Below are positions 9,944 through 21,569 of a stretch of DNA of 64,000 nucleotides, in pieces (the first letter of the stretch is position 1; each line of letters starts with the position of its first letter). Under the pieces are notes generated by a model. It saw nothing but the letters and a program-made list of their open reading frames with translations. It ran no database searches and was not told the DNA's origin. Source of the stretch: Chloroflexota bacterium (GTDB taxonomy: Bacteria; Chloroflexota; Dehalococcoidia; JACPQD01); the NCBI GenBank assembly GCA_016190665.1, contig JACPQD010000055.1:1-64000 (forward strand). Direction: 5' to 3'. Made by a program: the position numbers and the translations under genes.

Positions 9944-10036
9944 ATGGGCTCTGTCGTCAAGAAGCGCCGCAAGAAGATGAACAAGCACAAGCACAACAAG
10001 CTCCTCAAGAAGACGCGCTGGCAGCGACGCCACTAG
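9944..10036 (+). CDS. bS22-type small ribosomal protein (AURKAIP1/COX24 domain)
   Basis: A 30-aa, extremely basic protein, MGSVVKKRRKKMNKHKHNKL, continuing LKKTRWQRRH. It matches the short AURKAIP1/COX24-domain proteins of Actinobacteria (MGSVIKKRRKRM...), identified there as ribosomal protein bS22, a component of the small subunit. The whole protein is the domain. A strong hairpin lies 8 nt after the stop. It is too short for most gene finders. Confidence 0.88.
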   Translation: MGSVVKKRRKKMNKHKHNKLLKKTRWQRRH

Positions 10037-10044
10037 AAAAGGGC

Positions 10045-10077
10045 TTGGAGGGCGTAGCGGCTCGCTACGCCCTCCAA
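10045..10077 (+). terminator. Hairpin after bS22 gene
   Basis: 13-bp GC-rich perfect stem GGAGGGCGTAGCG / CGCTACGCCCTCC with a 3-nt loop, flanked by TT and AA. It has no T-tract, so it may be a weak terminator or a 3' stabiliser. Confidence 0.65.
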
Positions 10078-10348
10078 CATCGCTCGGCGCCTGGTCTCAC
10101 CCCGCGCGTTTCCCACGCCCGGCGCTCGGAGCGCCTTAAGGCCGGAACCGGCCTCTACTCCCCATTAAAACACAAGATACCAGATATAATAACCAAATCG
10201 GATTGGTCGCGCATCGCTTGGTGTTTGCCTCCTGGTGATTCGAATCTGTTTGGTTCTTGTCTCCTGGTTATTGGTCATTGAGTTTGGTGGGTGGCGCTTC
10301 TCCTTACCCGTTGCTGGCTGACCGCTGAGCTGATGGCTGAGAGCTTCT
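10078..10348. other. Gene-free spacer before the MFS array
   Basis: 271 bases up to the MFS-1 promoter, with no supportable ORF. The end contains GCTGACCGCTGAGCTGATGG-type filler sequence also seen near 50335 and 51780. Confidence 0.5.
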
Positions 10349-10378
10349 TTGACATGCGTCGCCGGGGCATGTTATAGT
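10349..10378 (+). promoter_or_regulatory. Near-leaderless promoter of MFS gene 1
   Basis: TTGACA (10349-10354), 18-bp spacer, extended -10 TGTTATAGT (hexamer 10373-10378). Only 11 nt separate the -10 box from the ATG at 10390, so the predicted transcript begins about 5 nt before the start codon. Confidence 0.8.
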
Positions 10379-10389
10379 CTTGGCGTTTC

Positions 10390-11697
10390 ATGCAACTCAA
10401 GATAAAGAGCCCAGGAAAGATATTCTATGGCTGGTGGGTCCTGCTGGCCGGGATATTCGTCAACACCCTTGGCTCGGGGTCTTACCAATATGGCTTCGGA
10501 GTCTTCTTCAAGCCCATCGTCGAGGAATTCGGCTGGACGAGAGCGGCCACCTCCGTGGCCTTCTCGATGTCGACCCTTGAGGGCGGCCTCGAGGGGCCGA
10601 TAATTGGCCCTCTCATTGACAGGTTCGGCCCGCGCAAGCTGATTGCTATCGGTACAATCCTCCTGGGCCTGGGCTACATCCTTTTAAGCCAGATCAACTC
10701 CCTCCTGAGCTTTTACCTCGTTTACGTCGTCGTTATTTCCATCGGCTACAACACTGGCTTCCACTGGGCGGCCCAAACCGCGGTGGCCAACTGGTTCGTC
10801 AGGAAACGCACCATCACCCTGGGCCTCCTGTCCTCTGGCCAGGGACTCGGCGGAGCCATCATGGCGCCCACCCTGGCTTGGCTCCTGGTGCAGATGGGAT
10901 GGCGCGGCAGCCTCGTTGTAGTGGGCGTGGCCATGCTGGTGCTGTGTCTCCCGGTGGCCGCCATAGTGAGGCATAGACCGGAACAATACGGGATGTTGCC
11001 GGACGGGGACCCGGTGCCGCCGAGAACATCGACTCAAAGGACGCAAGAAAAGGGCCAGCTCAAAGAAGAGATCTACTTCACCGTGTGGGAGGCCCTACGG
11101 ACACGCGTATTCTGGCAGCTAGCCTTCGGCTTCAGCCTGCGCGGGTTGAGCGTCGGGGCAGTCCTGGTCCACATCATCCCTTTGCTCACCGACCACGGGT
11201 TTGACGCACAGGTCGCCGCCAACATCGCAGGCCTCCTGGCGCTCATGAGCCTGCCGGGCAGGATAATCTTCGGTTTCCTGGGCGATATGTTCCCGAAGCG
11301 CTACCTCCTATCCGTCAACTATGTTCTCCAGGGAGTGGCCCTCCTCCTGCTGCTGCGAGCGCAGACGATGGAGGAGATCTACTTGTTCGTCTTCCTCTAC
11401 GGCCTGGGGTGGGGGTCATCACCGTTGATGATGTCGATCCGCGCCGACTACTTTGGCAGGAGGTACTTTGGCACGATCAGCGGATCCAACCAGGGTCTGG
11501 TTATGCTGGCCCACGTGGCTGGCCCGGTGTTCGCCGGTTGGATCTTCGACGTCACCAATAGCTACGATGTGGCGTTCATCCTTTTCGCCGCTACGATTTT
11601 CCTGGGAGCGCTAACCCACTCGTTCGCCGGACCGCCAAAGCCGCCTCAGCGGCCGGCGTCTACGTGCGAGCCAGGGCCCACGTCCTCTGAGGCGTAG
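10390..11697 (+). CDS. MFS transporter, paralogue 1 of 4
   Basis: 435 aa, about 12 membrane helices. Signature features: KIFYGWWVLLAG at the N-terminus, helix 1 with GSGSYQYGFGVFFKPIVEEF, the MFS motif-A region GPLIDRFGPRKL (about residues 74-85), and a charged central loop (RHRPEQYGMLPDGD). The pattern resembles the monocarboxylate/oxalate-formate antiporter (OFA-like) group, so an organic acid is a plausible substrate (inference). There is no ribosome site upstream of the ATG, consistent with leaderless translation. Confidence 0.88.
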   Translation: MQLKIKSPGKIFYGWWVLLAGIFVNTLGSGSYQYGFGVFFKPIVEEFGWTRAATSVAFSMSTLEGGLEGPIIGPLIDRFGPRKLIAIGTILLGLGYILLSQINSLLSFYLVYVVVISIGYNTGFHWAAQTAVANWFVRKRTITLGLLSSGQGLGGAIMAPTLAWLLVQMGWRGSLVVVGVAMLVLCLPVAAIVRHRPEQYGMLPDGDPVPPRTSTQRTQEKGQLKEEIYFTVWEALRTRVFWQLAFGFSLRGLSVGAVLVHIIPLLTDHGFDAQVAANIAGLLALMSLPGRIIFGFLGDMFPKRYLLSVNYVLQGVALLLLLRAQTMEEIYLFVFLYGLGWGSSPLMMSIRADYFGRRYFGTISGSNQGLVMLAHVAGPVFAGWIFDVTNSYDVAFILFAATIFLGALTHSFAGPPKPPQRPASTCEPGPTSSEA

Positions 11698-11743
11698 TTC
11701 AGGGGATCCCGGGTCTGACGGGTCCGGCGGGATTGCTTGTACC

Positions 11744-11772
11744 TTGCCAGGATTTCGGCGACATGTTATATT
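11744..11772 (+). promoter_or_regulatory. Near-leaderless promoter of MFS gene 2
   Basis: TTGCCA (11744-11749), 17-bp spacer, extended -10 TGTTATATT (hexamer 11767-11772); 13 nt to the ATG at 11786, predicted leader about 7 nt. Confidence 0.78.
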
Positions 11773-11785
11773 CTAGGGCGTTTTC

Positions 11786-13090
11786 ATGGACGCGATAGTT
11801 GAAACCAAGCCCGCTCGCAAGATCTTCTACGGCTGGTGGGTACTCCTCGCTGGCGCCGGCATTGGCATATTTGGGGCTGGTTCCTACCAGTACGGTTTCG
11901 GGGTTTTCTTCAAGCCCATCAGTGAGGAATTCGGGTGGAGCAGGGCTGCCACTGCGGCTGCCTTCTCGATGTCGAGTTTGGAGGGAGGCCTCGAGGGGCC
12001 ACTCGTTGGGTTCCTCATCGACAAGTTCGGTCCCCGCAAGCTGATGATGATCGGCGTCACCTTGCTCAGCCTGGGGCTCCTCGCCTTGAGCCAGATCAAC
12101 TCACTCCTCACCTTCTACCTGGTCTACATGGTCCTCATAGCTATCGGATTCAACACCGGCTTCCACTGGTCGGCGCAGATCGCGGTGGCCAACTGGTTTG
12201 CAAGGAGAAGGGGCAGAGCGCTCGGCCTCCTTGCTTCGGCTCGAGGTCTCGGAGGCTCCATCATGGCTCCCGGATTGGCATGGCTGGTGGTCCAGATGGG
12301 TTGGCGTGGCAGCCTCGTCGTCCTGGGGCTCTTCATGTTCGCAATCTGCTTGCCGCTGGCCATGCTGGTCAGGCGCCGACCCGAGGACTACGGCTTACTG
12401 CCTGACGGAGATGGATCGGGGACTTTGCATGCGGTTGCAGCGAAGGGGCCTCGGTTAGAGGACAAGGCGACCACGGAGGAGGTCGATTTCACGGTTGGGG
12501 AAGCGCTGCGCAGCCGCGCCTGGTGGCTGTTGGTGGCCGCATTTACGCTCCGGTCCTTTGGGGCAGGGGCCGTCATTGTGCATCAAGTGCCGCTCCTCAC
12601 CGATCGGGGTTTTGACCTGCAGGTCGCAGCCAATACGCTTGGGGCCGTGGCTGTCGCGAGCATGCCGGGGAAGGCAATCCTGGGCTTTCTGGGTGATATG
12701 TTTCCGAAACGCTATCTCCTTGCCATGAGTTTCATCTTGTATGCCAGTTCGCTAGCGGTCTTGCTTCGAGCGCAGACGATAGAAGAGGTCTATGTGTTTG
12801 CCGCTCTGTACGGTTTGGGCACAGGCTGCGGGCCGGTCATGCAGGCGATACGGGCGGAGTACTTTGGGAGGAGGTATTTTGGGACCATCGGCGGGCTCAA
12901 TCAGGCTATTGTCATGATGGGGAACGTTGCGGGCCCAGTATTCGCCGGCTGGGTCTTCGACATAACCCGCAGCTACGACATAGCTTTGACCGTCTTCGCC
13001 GTTACCCTCCTGGCGGGAGCAGTGACCGTCTTCTACGCCAGGCAGCCGAAGCCGCCTCAGAGGGGGCTTTGCAGCCAGCCTGCGAGCTGA
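11786..13090 (+). CDS. MFS transporter, paralogue 2 of 4
   Basis: 434 aa. Collinear with its neighbours through KIFYGWWVLLAG, YQYGFGVFFKPISEEFGW, FLIDKFGPRKL and the C-terminal RAEYFGRRYFGTIGGLNQA block. It differs most in the central loop and in having GFLIDKF rather than GPLIDKF in motif A. Probably a duplication followed by substrate diversification (inference). It has its own promoter instead of read-through from gene 1. Confidence 0.88.
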   Translation: MDAIVETKPARKIFYGWWVLLAGAGIGIFGAGSYQYGFGVFFKPISEEFGWSRAATAAAFSMSSLEGGLEGPLVGFLIDKFGPRKLMMIGVTLLSLGLLALSQINSLLTFYLVYMVLIAIGFNTGFHWSAQIAVANWFARRRGRALGLLASARGLGGSIMAPGLAWLVVQMGWRGSLVVLGLFMFAICLPLAMLVRRRPEDYGLLPDGDGSGTLHAVAAKGPRLEDKATTEEVDFTVGEALRSRAWWLLVAAFTLRSFGAGAVIVHQVPLLTDRGFDLQVAANTLGAVAVASMPGKAILGFLGDMFPKRYLLAMSFILYASSLAVLLRAQTIEEVYVFAALYGLGTGCGPVMQAIRAEYFGRRYFGTIGGLNQAIVMMGNVAGPVFAGWVFDITRSYDIALTVFAVTLLAGAVTVFYARQPKPPQRGLCSQPAS

Positions 13091-13138
13091 GAGACTCGGT
13101 TCCGGACAGCCACGAGGCAGCGGGTTTCTTTTGAGACG

Positions 13139-13147
13139 TGTTATAGT
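13139..13147 (+). promoter_or_regulatory. Near-leaderless promoter of MFS gene 3
   Basis: Extended -10 TGTTATAGT (hexamer 13142-13147), 13 nt from the ATG at 13161, the same distance as genes 2 and 4. No good -35 box is visible at the expected distance, consistent with an extended -10 promoter. Confidence 0.68.
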
Positions 13148-13160
13148 CCTGAGGCACGCA

Positions 13161-14480
13161 ATGGGTGTAGTTGTCAAGGCAAAGAGCCCTAACAGGATCT
13201 TCTACGGCTGGTGGATAGTCCTCGCCGGAATAGGTGTGAACACCTACGGCGCTGGCGCCTACCAATACGGTTTCGGGGTCTTCTTCAAGCCAATAGTCGA
13301 AGAATTCGGGTGGACGAGAGCCGCCACAGCCGCCGCCTTCTCGATGTCGAGCCTCGAGGGCGGTCTGGAGGGCCCGCTGATCGGCCCTCTCATCGACAAG
13401 TTCGGCCCCCGAAAGATAATGATTGTCGGCATCACCCTCCTGAGCCTTGGCCTTCTCGCGCTGAGCCAGATCAACTCCCTCCTGACTTTCTACGCCGTCT
13501 ACGTGTTCCTGATAGCTGTTGGTTTCAACACGGGCTTCCACTGGGCAACCCAGACCGCCATCGCCAACTGGTTCATCAGAAAGAGGGGAAGGGCGCTTGG
13601 TCTCCTCTCCTCAGCTCAGGGATTGGGCGGCTCAATCATGGCGCCGACTCTGGCCTGGCTGGTGGTCCAGTTGGGCTGGCGAGGCAGCCTGATCCTGGTG
13701 GGGCTGACTATGTTCCTCTTCTGCATACCCCTGGCCATGCTCGTGAAGCACAGGCCGGAGGAACACGGATGCCTGCCCGATGGAGAGGGGGAAATCCAGG
13801 CGCCCGTTGCAAAGGGCAAGCCTCGGGCTGCAGAGGCGTCGCGCCCGGAGGAAGCCTACTTTACACTGCGAGAAGCGATTCGAACGAGGGTCTGGTGGCA
13901 GTTGGCTCTGGGCTTCATGCTCCGATCTTTTGGAGCTGGCGCCGTGCTTGTTCATCAGATACCTTTGCTGATCGATCGAGGTTTCGATCCGCAAACGGCC
14001 GCCAATATGGTTGGACTCGTGGCCCTCATGAGTGTGCCAGGCAAGGTAGTCTTCGGCTCTCTGGCCGATGTCTTGCCGAAACGCCATCTCGTTGCTATCG
14101 CCTACTGCATGCAAGGCGTCGCGCTAATAATATTGCTTCGCGCTCAGACGATAGAAGAGGTCTATGTCTTCGCGGCGCTGCATGGATTCGGCTGGGGCTC
14201 GGGACCGGTGATGATGTCCTTACGCGGCGAATATTTCGGGCGCAGATACTTCGCCACAATTGGGGGATGCAACCAGGCCATCGTCATGTTGGGCCACGTG
14301 GTCGGGCCGGTCTTCGCCGGGTGGATCTTCGACACGACGCACAGCTACAACATAGCTTTCGCGATCTTTGCCTCCACGCTCTTCCTGGGAGCCGTGATTC
14401 TCTTCTTCGCCAAGCGCCCCAGACCGCCGGAGCGGATGCCGACCACTTGCTTGCCGGAGACTCCTCAAAGTGCGGCCTAG
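13161..14480 (+). CDS. MFS transporter, paralogue 3 of 4
   Basis: 439 aa from the preferred ATG (MGVVVKAKSPNRIFYGWW). An upstream in-frame TTG at 13131 would overlap the promoter and is rejected. Shares FYGWWIVLAG, AGAYQYGFGVFFKPIVEEF, GPLIDKFGPRK and RGEYFGRRYFATIGGCNQA with the others. Twelve predicted helices with a loop rich in Glu/Lys/Pro in the middle. Closest by eye to gene 4. Substrate unknown. Confidence 0.88.
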   Translation: MGVVVKAKSPNRIFYGWWIVLAGIGVNTYGAGAYQYGFGVFFKPIVEEFGWTRAATAAAFSMSSLEGGLEGPLIGPLIDKFGPRKIMIVGITLLSLGLLALSQINSLLTFYAVYVFLIAVGFNTGFHWATQTAIANWFIRKRGRALGLLSSAQGLGGSIMAPTLAWLVVQLGWRGSLILVGLTMFLFCIPLAMLVKHRPEEHGCLPDGEGEIQAPVAKGKPRAAEASRPEEAYFTLREAIRTRVWWQLALGFMLRSFGAGAVLVHQIPLLIDRGFDPQTAANMVGLVALMSVPGKVVFGSLADVLPKRHLVAIAYCMQGVALIILLRAQTIEEVYVFAALHGFGWGSGPVMMSLRGEYFGRRYFATIGGCNQAIVMLGHVVGPVFAGWIFDTTHSYNIAFAIFASTLFLGAVILFFAKRPRPPERMPTTCLPETPQSAA

Positions 14481-14513
14481 GCCGCTCTCCGAGCCTAGCC
14501 TCGGTCGATCCCC

Positions 14514-14542
14514 TTGCAGGAATTCCTAAGGCATGCTATAGT
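14514..14542 (+). promoter_or_regulatory. Near-leaderless promoter of MFS gene 4
   Basis: TTGCAG (14514-14519), 17-bp spacer, extended -10 TGCTATAGT (hexamer 14537-14542); 13 nt to the ATG at 14556. Confidence 0.76.
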
Positions 14543-14555
14543 CCTGGCACACGTC

Positions 14556-15857
14556 ATGGATTCGGTTATCAAGGCAAAGAGCACTGGCAGGATCTTCTAT
14601 GGCTGGTGGGTACTCCTCGCCGGGATAGGCATCAATACCTTCGGCGCGGGTGCTTACCAGCACGGCTTCGGGGTCTTCTTCAAGCCTATCGTCGAGGAAT
14701 TCGGATGGACCAGGGCCGCGACGTCCGCGGCTTTCTCCATGTCGAGCCTGGAGGGAGGGCTGGAAGGCCCAGTGATTGGCCCTCTTATCGACAAGTTCGG
14801 CCCCCGCAAGGTGATGATTGTCGGCATCACTCTCCTCAGCCTGGGGCTTGTCGCCCTGAGCCAGGTCAACTCATTGCTCACCTTCTACGCCGTCTACGTG
14901 CTGCTCATCGCCATTGGCTTTAACACCGGCTTCCACTGGGCCGCACAAGTGGCCGTGGCCAACTGGTTCATCAGGAAGAGGGGCGCCGCCTTCGGCCTGC
15001 TTGGCTCAGCACAAGGACTGGGCGGCTCCGTCATGGCGCCCACCCTGGCCTGGATGGTAGTGCAATTGGGCTGGCGGGGCAGCGTCATCGCCCTGGGGTT
15101 GATCTTGTTCCTTTTCTGCATTCCACTCGCCCTCTTGGTGAAGCACAAACCGGAGGAAGACGGCTGCTTGCCTGACGGAGACAGCCCGGTCGTCACGGTT
15201 GGGACGGGATCGACGCCAACAAAGGTCACGAGCGGGACCGAAGATGCCTATTTCACCTTGATGGAAGCGCTGCGCACGCGCGTGTGGTGGCAATTCGCTC
15301 TGGGCTTCACGCTTCGCTCGCTGGCCACAGGCGCCGTGCTGGTCCATCAAATACCGCTTCTCACCGACCTCGGGTTTGATCCGCAGGTCGCTGCCAACAG
15401 CGTTGGCCTTCTAGCTTTGATGAGCATGCCGGGCAAGATAGTCCTTGGCTTTCTGGCCGACAGGTTTTCAAAGCGCTATCTCCTGTGCACGGCTTACATC
15501 TTGCAGGCGGCTGCCATCGTCCTCTTGCTGCGCGCGCAGACGACGGAAGAGCTATTCCTTTTTGCCTTCTTGTACGGGATCGGTTGGGGAGCGGGGCCCG
15601 TGATGACGTCTATACGGGGAGAGTACTTCGGACGGAGGTATTTTGGCACTATAAGCGGATGCAACCAGGCCATTGTCATGCTTGGCCACGTGGTGGGGCC
15701 CGTCTTCGCCGGGTGGGCCTTCGATGTAACCAGGAGCTATGATGCGGCTTTAATTATCTTCGTCGGGACGCTACTAGCCGGAGCCGCCATCCTCTTCTTT
15801 GCTCGTCAGCCCGAGCCGCCGAAACGGGCGTTGCTCGCTTGCAACGTGAATTCCTGA
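14556..15857 (+). CDS. MFS transporter, paralogue 4 of 4
   Basis: 433 aa from MDSVIKAKSTGRIFYGWW; the longer reading from 14514 begins inside the promoter and is rejected. Same architecture as the three upstream genes, ending in RQPEPPKRALL. The last of the array; a 150-bp spacer then leads to the convergent marC. Membrane transporter, likely for a small carboxylate by family resemblance; the substrate cannot be read from sequence. Confidence 0.88.
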   Translation: MDSVIKAKSTGRIFYGWWVLLAGIGINTFGAGAYQHGFGVFFKPIVEEFGWTRAATSAAFSMSSLEGGLEGPVIGPLIDKFGPRKVMIVGITLLSLGLVALSQVNSLLTFYAVYVLLIAIGFNTGFHWAAQVAVANWFIRKRGAAFGLLGSAQGLGGSVMAPTLAWMVVQLGWRGSVIALGLILFLFCIPLALLVKHKPEEDGCLPDGDSPVVTVGTGSTPTKVTSGTEDAYFTLMEALRTRVWWQFALGFTLRSLATGAVLVHQIPLLTDLGFDPQVAANSVGLLALMSMPGKIVLGFLADRFSKRYLLCTAYILQAAAIVLLLRAQTTEELFLFAFLYGIGWGAGPVMTSIRGEYFGRRYFGTISGCNQAIVMLGHVVGPVFAGWAFDVTRSYDAALIIFVGTLLAGAAILFFARQPEPPKRALLACNVNS

Positions 15858-16011
15858 CCGCGGCACCCGATCACAGACCGCTCAGGAACTGCTCGGTGCC
15901 CCATTGACCTGCGGCGGCTTCTCCACCGGCGCCGCGTGATTCGCCTCCCCCAAAGTACTCGCTGGCCTGCCACTTTCACCCATCCACGCGGGGACGTGGT
16001 GAGTTCATCTC

Positions 16012-16597
16012 TCAAGACATAACCCCCAGGATTCCTATGATACCCTCGCGTATCATCTTCACGGCGATGGCCGCCAGCAGGAGGCCGAAGACTTTGGCCA
16101 CCGCTTTCATGCCGCCGGGTCCCAGGAAAGCGGAGATTCGGACTGACTGATGGAAGATCAGCCAGCTAATGGCCAGATTCAGCAGGAAAGACGCCAGCAC
16201 TACAACCATGGCATAGCGCTGGATCAGAATAAGAAGAGTGGTCAGGACGGCCGGACCCACCAGCAGCGGGGTGCCGATAGGCACTACTCCGATCATGCCG
16301 CCTCCCTGCGTCTCCGCCGACTTCTTTTCGCCCAGGACCACCTCCGAGGTTGCCAGGACGAGGATGACGATGCCCCCGGCAATAAGGAAGTCGTAGTCTT
16401 TGATGCCCAGGAGCAGAAAAACGGCGTTGCCTACGGCAACGAAGAGAAGTCCGATCCCGAGTCCGGTGACCATGGCCTGCCGGATAACGCGCCCGCGCTC
16501 CGCGGGCTGAAGCCTCTCTATGAGGCCGAGGACGATAGGCAGATTGCCCACGGCATCGAGGGCGACGAAGAGCGGGATAAAGGTGAGGGCGAACTGA

Positions 16598-16623
<26 letters not shown>
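16012..16623 (-). CDS. MarC-family integral membrane protein
   Basis: 203 aa from TTG at 16623, which has AGGGGAG just upstream and lies inside the end of gyrA (26-nt overlap). Six predicted helices; family-typical stretches [30 protein letters not shown] and [18 protein letters not shown]. The MarC/UPF0056 family is of unknown transport function; the old link to antibiotic resistance is not supported. The frame is open upstream to 16776, but that segment overlaps gyrA and is not membrane-like. Probably co-transcribed with gyrA. Confidence 0.85.
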
Positions 16624-19162
<2,539 letters not shown>

Positions 19163-19310
19163 CGGGCGCCTCCGTGGTTCACCGTTTAGTTCATCCAAAG
19201 AGCCTCGGGCGGAGCACATCTCTTGAAGGGGGAAATTGCGTTGCGGCCAGCCCGACCTTCGGCTCAAAGCAAGTCGATAGGTGACGGCTTGAAGCTGAGC
19301 GCTACGTCGT

Positions 19311-19339
19311 AGAATAGCATGATTTGACCGTTTCGTCAA
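19311..19339 (-). promoter_or_regulatory. gyrA promoter
   Basis: On the minus strand: TTGACG (19339-19334), 17-bp spacer, TATTCT (19316-19311). The predicted leader to the TTG start is about 140 nt. Confidence 0.7.
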
Positions 19340-19601
19340 AGTGGAGGAGCCCGGGCTCGGACTCAACTCAAACGGGCAATTCGGTTCAGATGAGTCTTGA
19401 AGATGAAGAACGGAGGAGCAGCACAGTCGTCAGTCCCGTGGCCTAATGGTTTTGGCGGTAGATCACTAAGTAGAATCGGAAGGAAACCCAGGGCAAAGAC
19501 TCATGACAAGTGTGGGCAAAAGTCGTTGACCACAGCCTTCGGGCAATGATATAAGTGAGTTAGGAGGCAGTGTAACGGAGGTACTGGACGAGTACAGGGT
19601 A
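19340..19601. other. Gene-free spacer between gyrA and the polysaccharide island
   Basis: About 260 bases, less G+C-rich than the flanks, lying between the two divergent promoters. No ORF, hairpin or RNA gene could be supported. Confidence 0.5.
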
Positions 19602-19630
19602 TTGACAAGCCCCCGCTTATAGTTTACAAT
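19602..19630 (+). promoter_or_regulatory. Promoter of the glycosyltransferase gene
   Basis: TTGACA (19602-19607), 17-bp spacer, TACAAT (19625-19630); leader about 50 nt to the ATG at 19688. Confidence 0.8.
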
Positions 19631-19687
19631 TGCCCCGACGCAACTCGGTTATCGATTTCCAGTCCATCGAGAATCGCCGAAAGGACA

Positions 19688-20965
19688 ATGGATATCGAGC
19701 GAACGATGCACGCAGGGGTGCGGGAGTCTGCCTCTAGCCTCCGGGAGGTTCCTGTGCGGGTGGCAGTGGTATGCGATCGTATCCGACAATACGGTGGCGC
19801 CGAAAAAGTGACGCAGGCGATCTGCCGTCTATACGATTATCCAGACTTATATATTCCGTACTATGTACGTGATATCATGCCTTCGTACTTTCGCGAGTAT
19901 TTCGATACCGGAAAGGTTGTCACTTCTCCCGTGCAACATTTGCCCGGACTGAAGAGTTTCTTGGTGGAGCGAGCGATTACATACCTTCTTCCCCTCGTCT
20001 TGCCGCGCTGGGACTTCTCAAGCTACGACTGTGTGATTTCCTCGTCTGCGGGTGTCGCCAAATGGATTGCAGTTCCTCGACATACTGTTCATATTTGCTA
20101 CTGCCATAGCGTCCCGCGCTTCCTTTACTATGACGATGCCTCGGCTGGGCGCATGGGCGGCTTTTACAGAGTGGCAGCCTGGGTTGCCTCGCCTCTCACG
20201 TCGCGGCTACGGTCCGTCGATCTGAATGCGGCGAAAAGGGTCGATCTCTTCGTAGCGAATTCTCGGTTCACAGCTGCCAGAATCGCGCACGTGTACCATC
20301 GCGCCGCTCCCGTGGTTTATCCGCCCGTTGAGGTCGAGCGAATCGAGGCCGTCAGCGCCCGATATGACGAAGAACCTTCGGGCGACTATTACCTTGCGGT
20401 CGGCCAGCATATCCCAGCGAAGGAATTCGACGTCATTATAGAGGCCTGTCGACTGACCGGAAATAGGGTAACGATCGTAGGAGCACCTGGTCCTGCGGAC
20501 CGGTACTTGCCGCTGAGAGGTACCGAGTACGTTACTTTCGAAGACTTTGCAGACGACGAGAGGCTCGCAGAGTTGCTCGCGAAATGCCGTGCATTCATCG
20601 GGGCAGGCTTTGAAGACTTCGGGATTGCAGCAGTAGAGGCGCTGGCAGCCGGCCACCCAGTGATCGCAAGGAAACATAGTGGTACAGAGGAAGTGATCGA
20701 GGGCAGTAAGGGCTGCGGGATGATCTTCCAACCAAAGGGAAAGGATAGGAGCTCCGTTGTGGAGGCACTAGCTGAAACACTGCGTGGTTTTGACCAGAGC
20801 CATTTCGACAGAGAAGCTTGCAGAGAGAGAGCCCGCCTGTTTAGCCGCGACATGTTTGACAAAACCTTTCGTGCTCTTGTAGATAGGGAAGTTCAACGCT
20901 TCCGCGAAATGAGAGAGCAAGTACGCGTCTTATGGGGACCCCAGAATGACGCTATGCCGGGATAA
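19688..20965 (+). CDS. GT4-family glycosyltransferase
   Basis: 425 aa, cytoplasmic GT-B fold. The N-terminal domain begins VRVAVVCDRIRQYGGAEKV (acceptor-side GG motif). The C-terminal donor-binding domain has LAVGQHIPAKEFDVIIEA and the E-x7-E motif region GFEDFGIAAVEALAAGHPVIA, typical of WbaZ-like GT4 enzymes that transfer a sugar from a nucleotide-sugar. It heads a three-gene island with a small membrane protein and a sugar transferase, so it probably builds a surface polysaccharide. The DNA is visibly lower in G+C than gyrA, suggesting transfer. Confidence 0.88.
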   Translation: MDIERTMHAGVRESASSLREVPVRVAVVCDRIRQYGGAEKVTQAICRLYDYPDLYIPYYVRDIMPSYFREYFDTGKVVTSPVQHLPGLKSFLVERAITYLLPLVLPRWDFSSYDCVISSSAGVAKWIAVPRHTVHICYCHSVPRFLYYDDASAGRMGGFYRVAAWVASPLTSRLRSVDLNAAKRVDLFVANSRFTAARIAHVYHRAAPVVYPPVEVERIEAVSARYDEEPSGDYYLAVGQHIPAKEFDVIIEACRLTGNRVTIVGAPGPADRYLPLRGTEYVTFEDFADDERLAELLAKCRAFIGAGFEDFGIAAVEALAAGHPVIARKHSGTEEVIEGSKGCGMIFQPKGKDRSSVVEALAETLRGFDQSHFDREACRERARLFSRDMFDKTFRALVDREVQRFREMREQVRVLWGPQNDAMPG

Positions 20966-21079
20966 AGCGCCGACTTGAGGTAATCATGGGTCACAACGGC
21001 CCATGCGCGCAGGAGGGCATGGTGCGCTAGGCTGCGCAGGTCGAAAAGACTTCGGCCGGCCAATTATCATGAAGTAATC

Positions 21080-21559
21080 ATGGACATTCTGTCACTGTTG
21101 GGAGTGTTTGACAACTGCCCACCACGGATATCGTTTCCGATGGTGGTCGATGAATTTACGTGCTCAAAATCATGGCCCATTTACGTCTTGTCAATATACC
21201 CGTCATTCGTATTGGTCCCATTGATCTTCCTATCGACGGTCATTAAGCTGTTCGCGCTAAGAAGCGGGTTCAAGGGCCTAGTCGTATTCCCGATCGATTT
21301 AGCGCTTTTCCCTCTTTCTAGGTCGGTCGGTCAATTGCTAGGTGTTAACAGTGCGTATAGGTATGCGTTCGCTAACACGGTTCCAGAGCTGTTCGTGCCG
21401 CTAGGCATGCTGATGTGGGGCTACGCGTTGTGGCAGCTGCTTTCTTGGCTTCAGGAGTACGGGGATAGAGTCCCGCTTCGGCACGTCCTGAGAGGGTTTT
21501 CCTTCTTCTTGGTCTTCTACATTTTGTGGATTCCGTTCTGGTACGGTGGGGTACCGTGA
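21080..21559 (+). CDS. Hypothetical multi-pass membrane protein
   Basis: 159 aa with about four hydrophobic helices (PIYVLSIYPSFVLVPLIFLS; FVPLGMLMWGYALWQLLSWL; FSFFLVFYILWIPFWYGG). No family recognised. The stop (21557-21559) directly precedes the ribosome site of the sugar-transferase gene, which suggests translational coupling and a joint role in polysaccharide assembly or export. The start ATG has only a weak ribosome site. Confidence 0.65.
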   Translation: MDILSLLGVFDNCPPRISFPMVVDEFTCSKSWPIYVLSIYPSFVLVPLIFLSTVIKLFALRSGFKGLVVFPIDLALFPLSRSVGQLLGVNSAYRYAFANTVPELFVPLGMLMWGYALWQLLSWLQEYGDRVPLRHVLRGFSFFLVFYILWIPFWYGGVP

Positions 21560-21569
21560 GGAGGATAGC

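Noticed and set aside
14514-14555. Upstream start for MFS gene 4
   Set aside because: It begins within the -35 box of the promoter.
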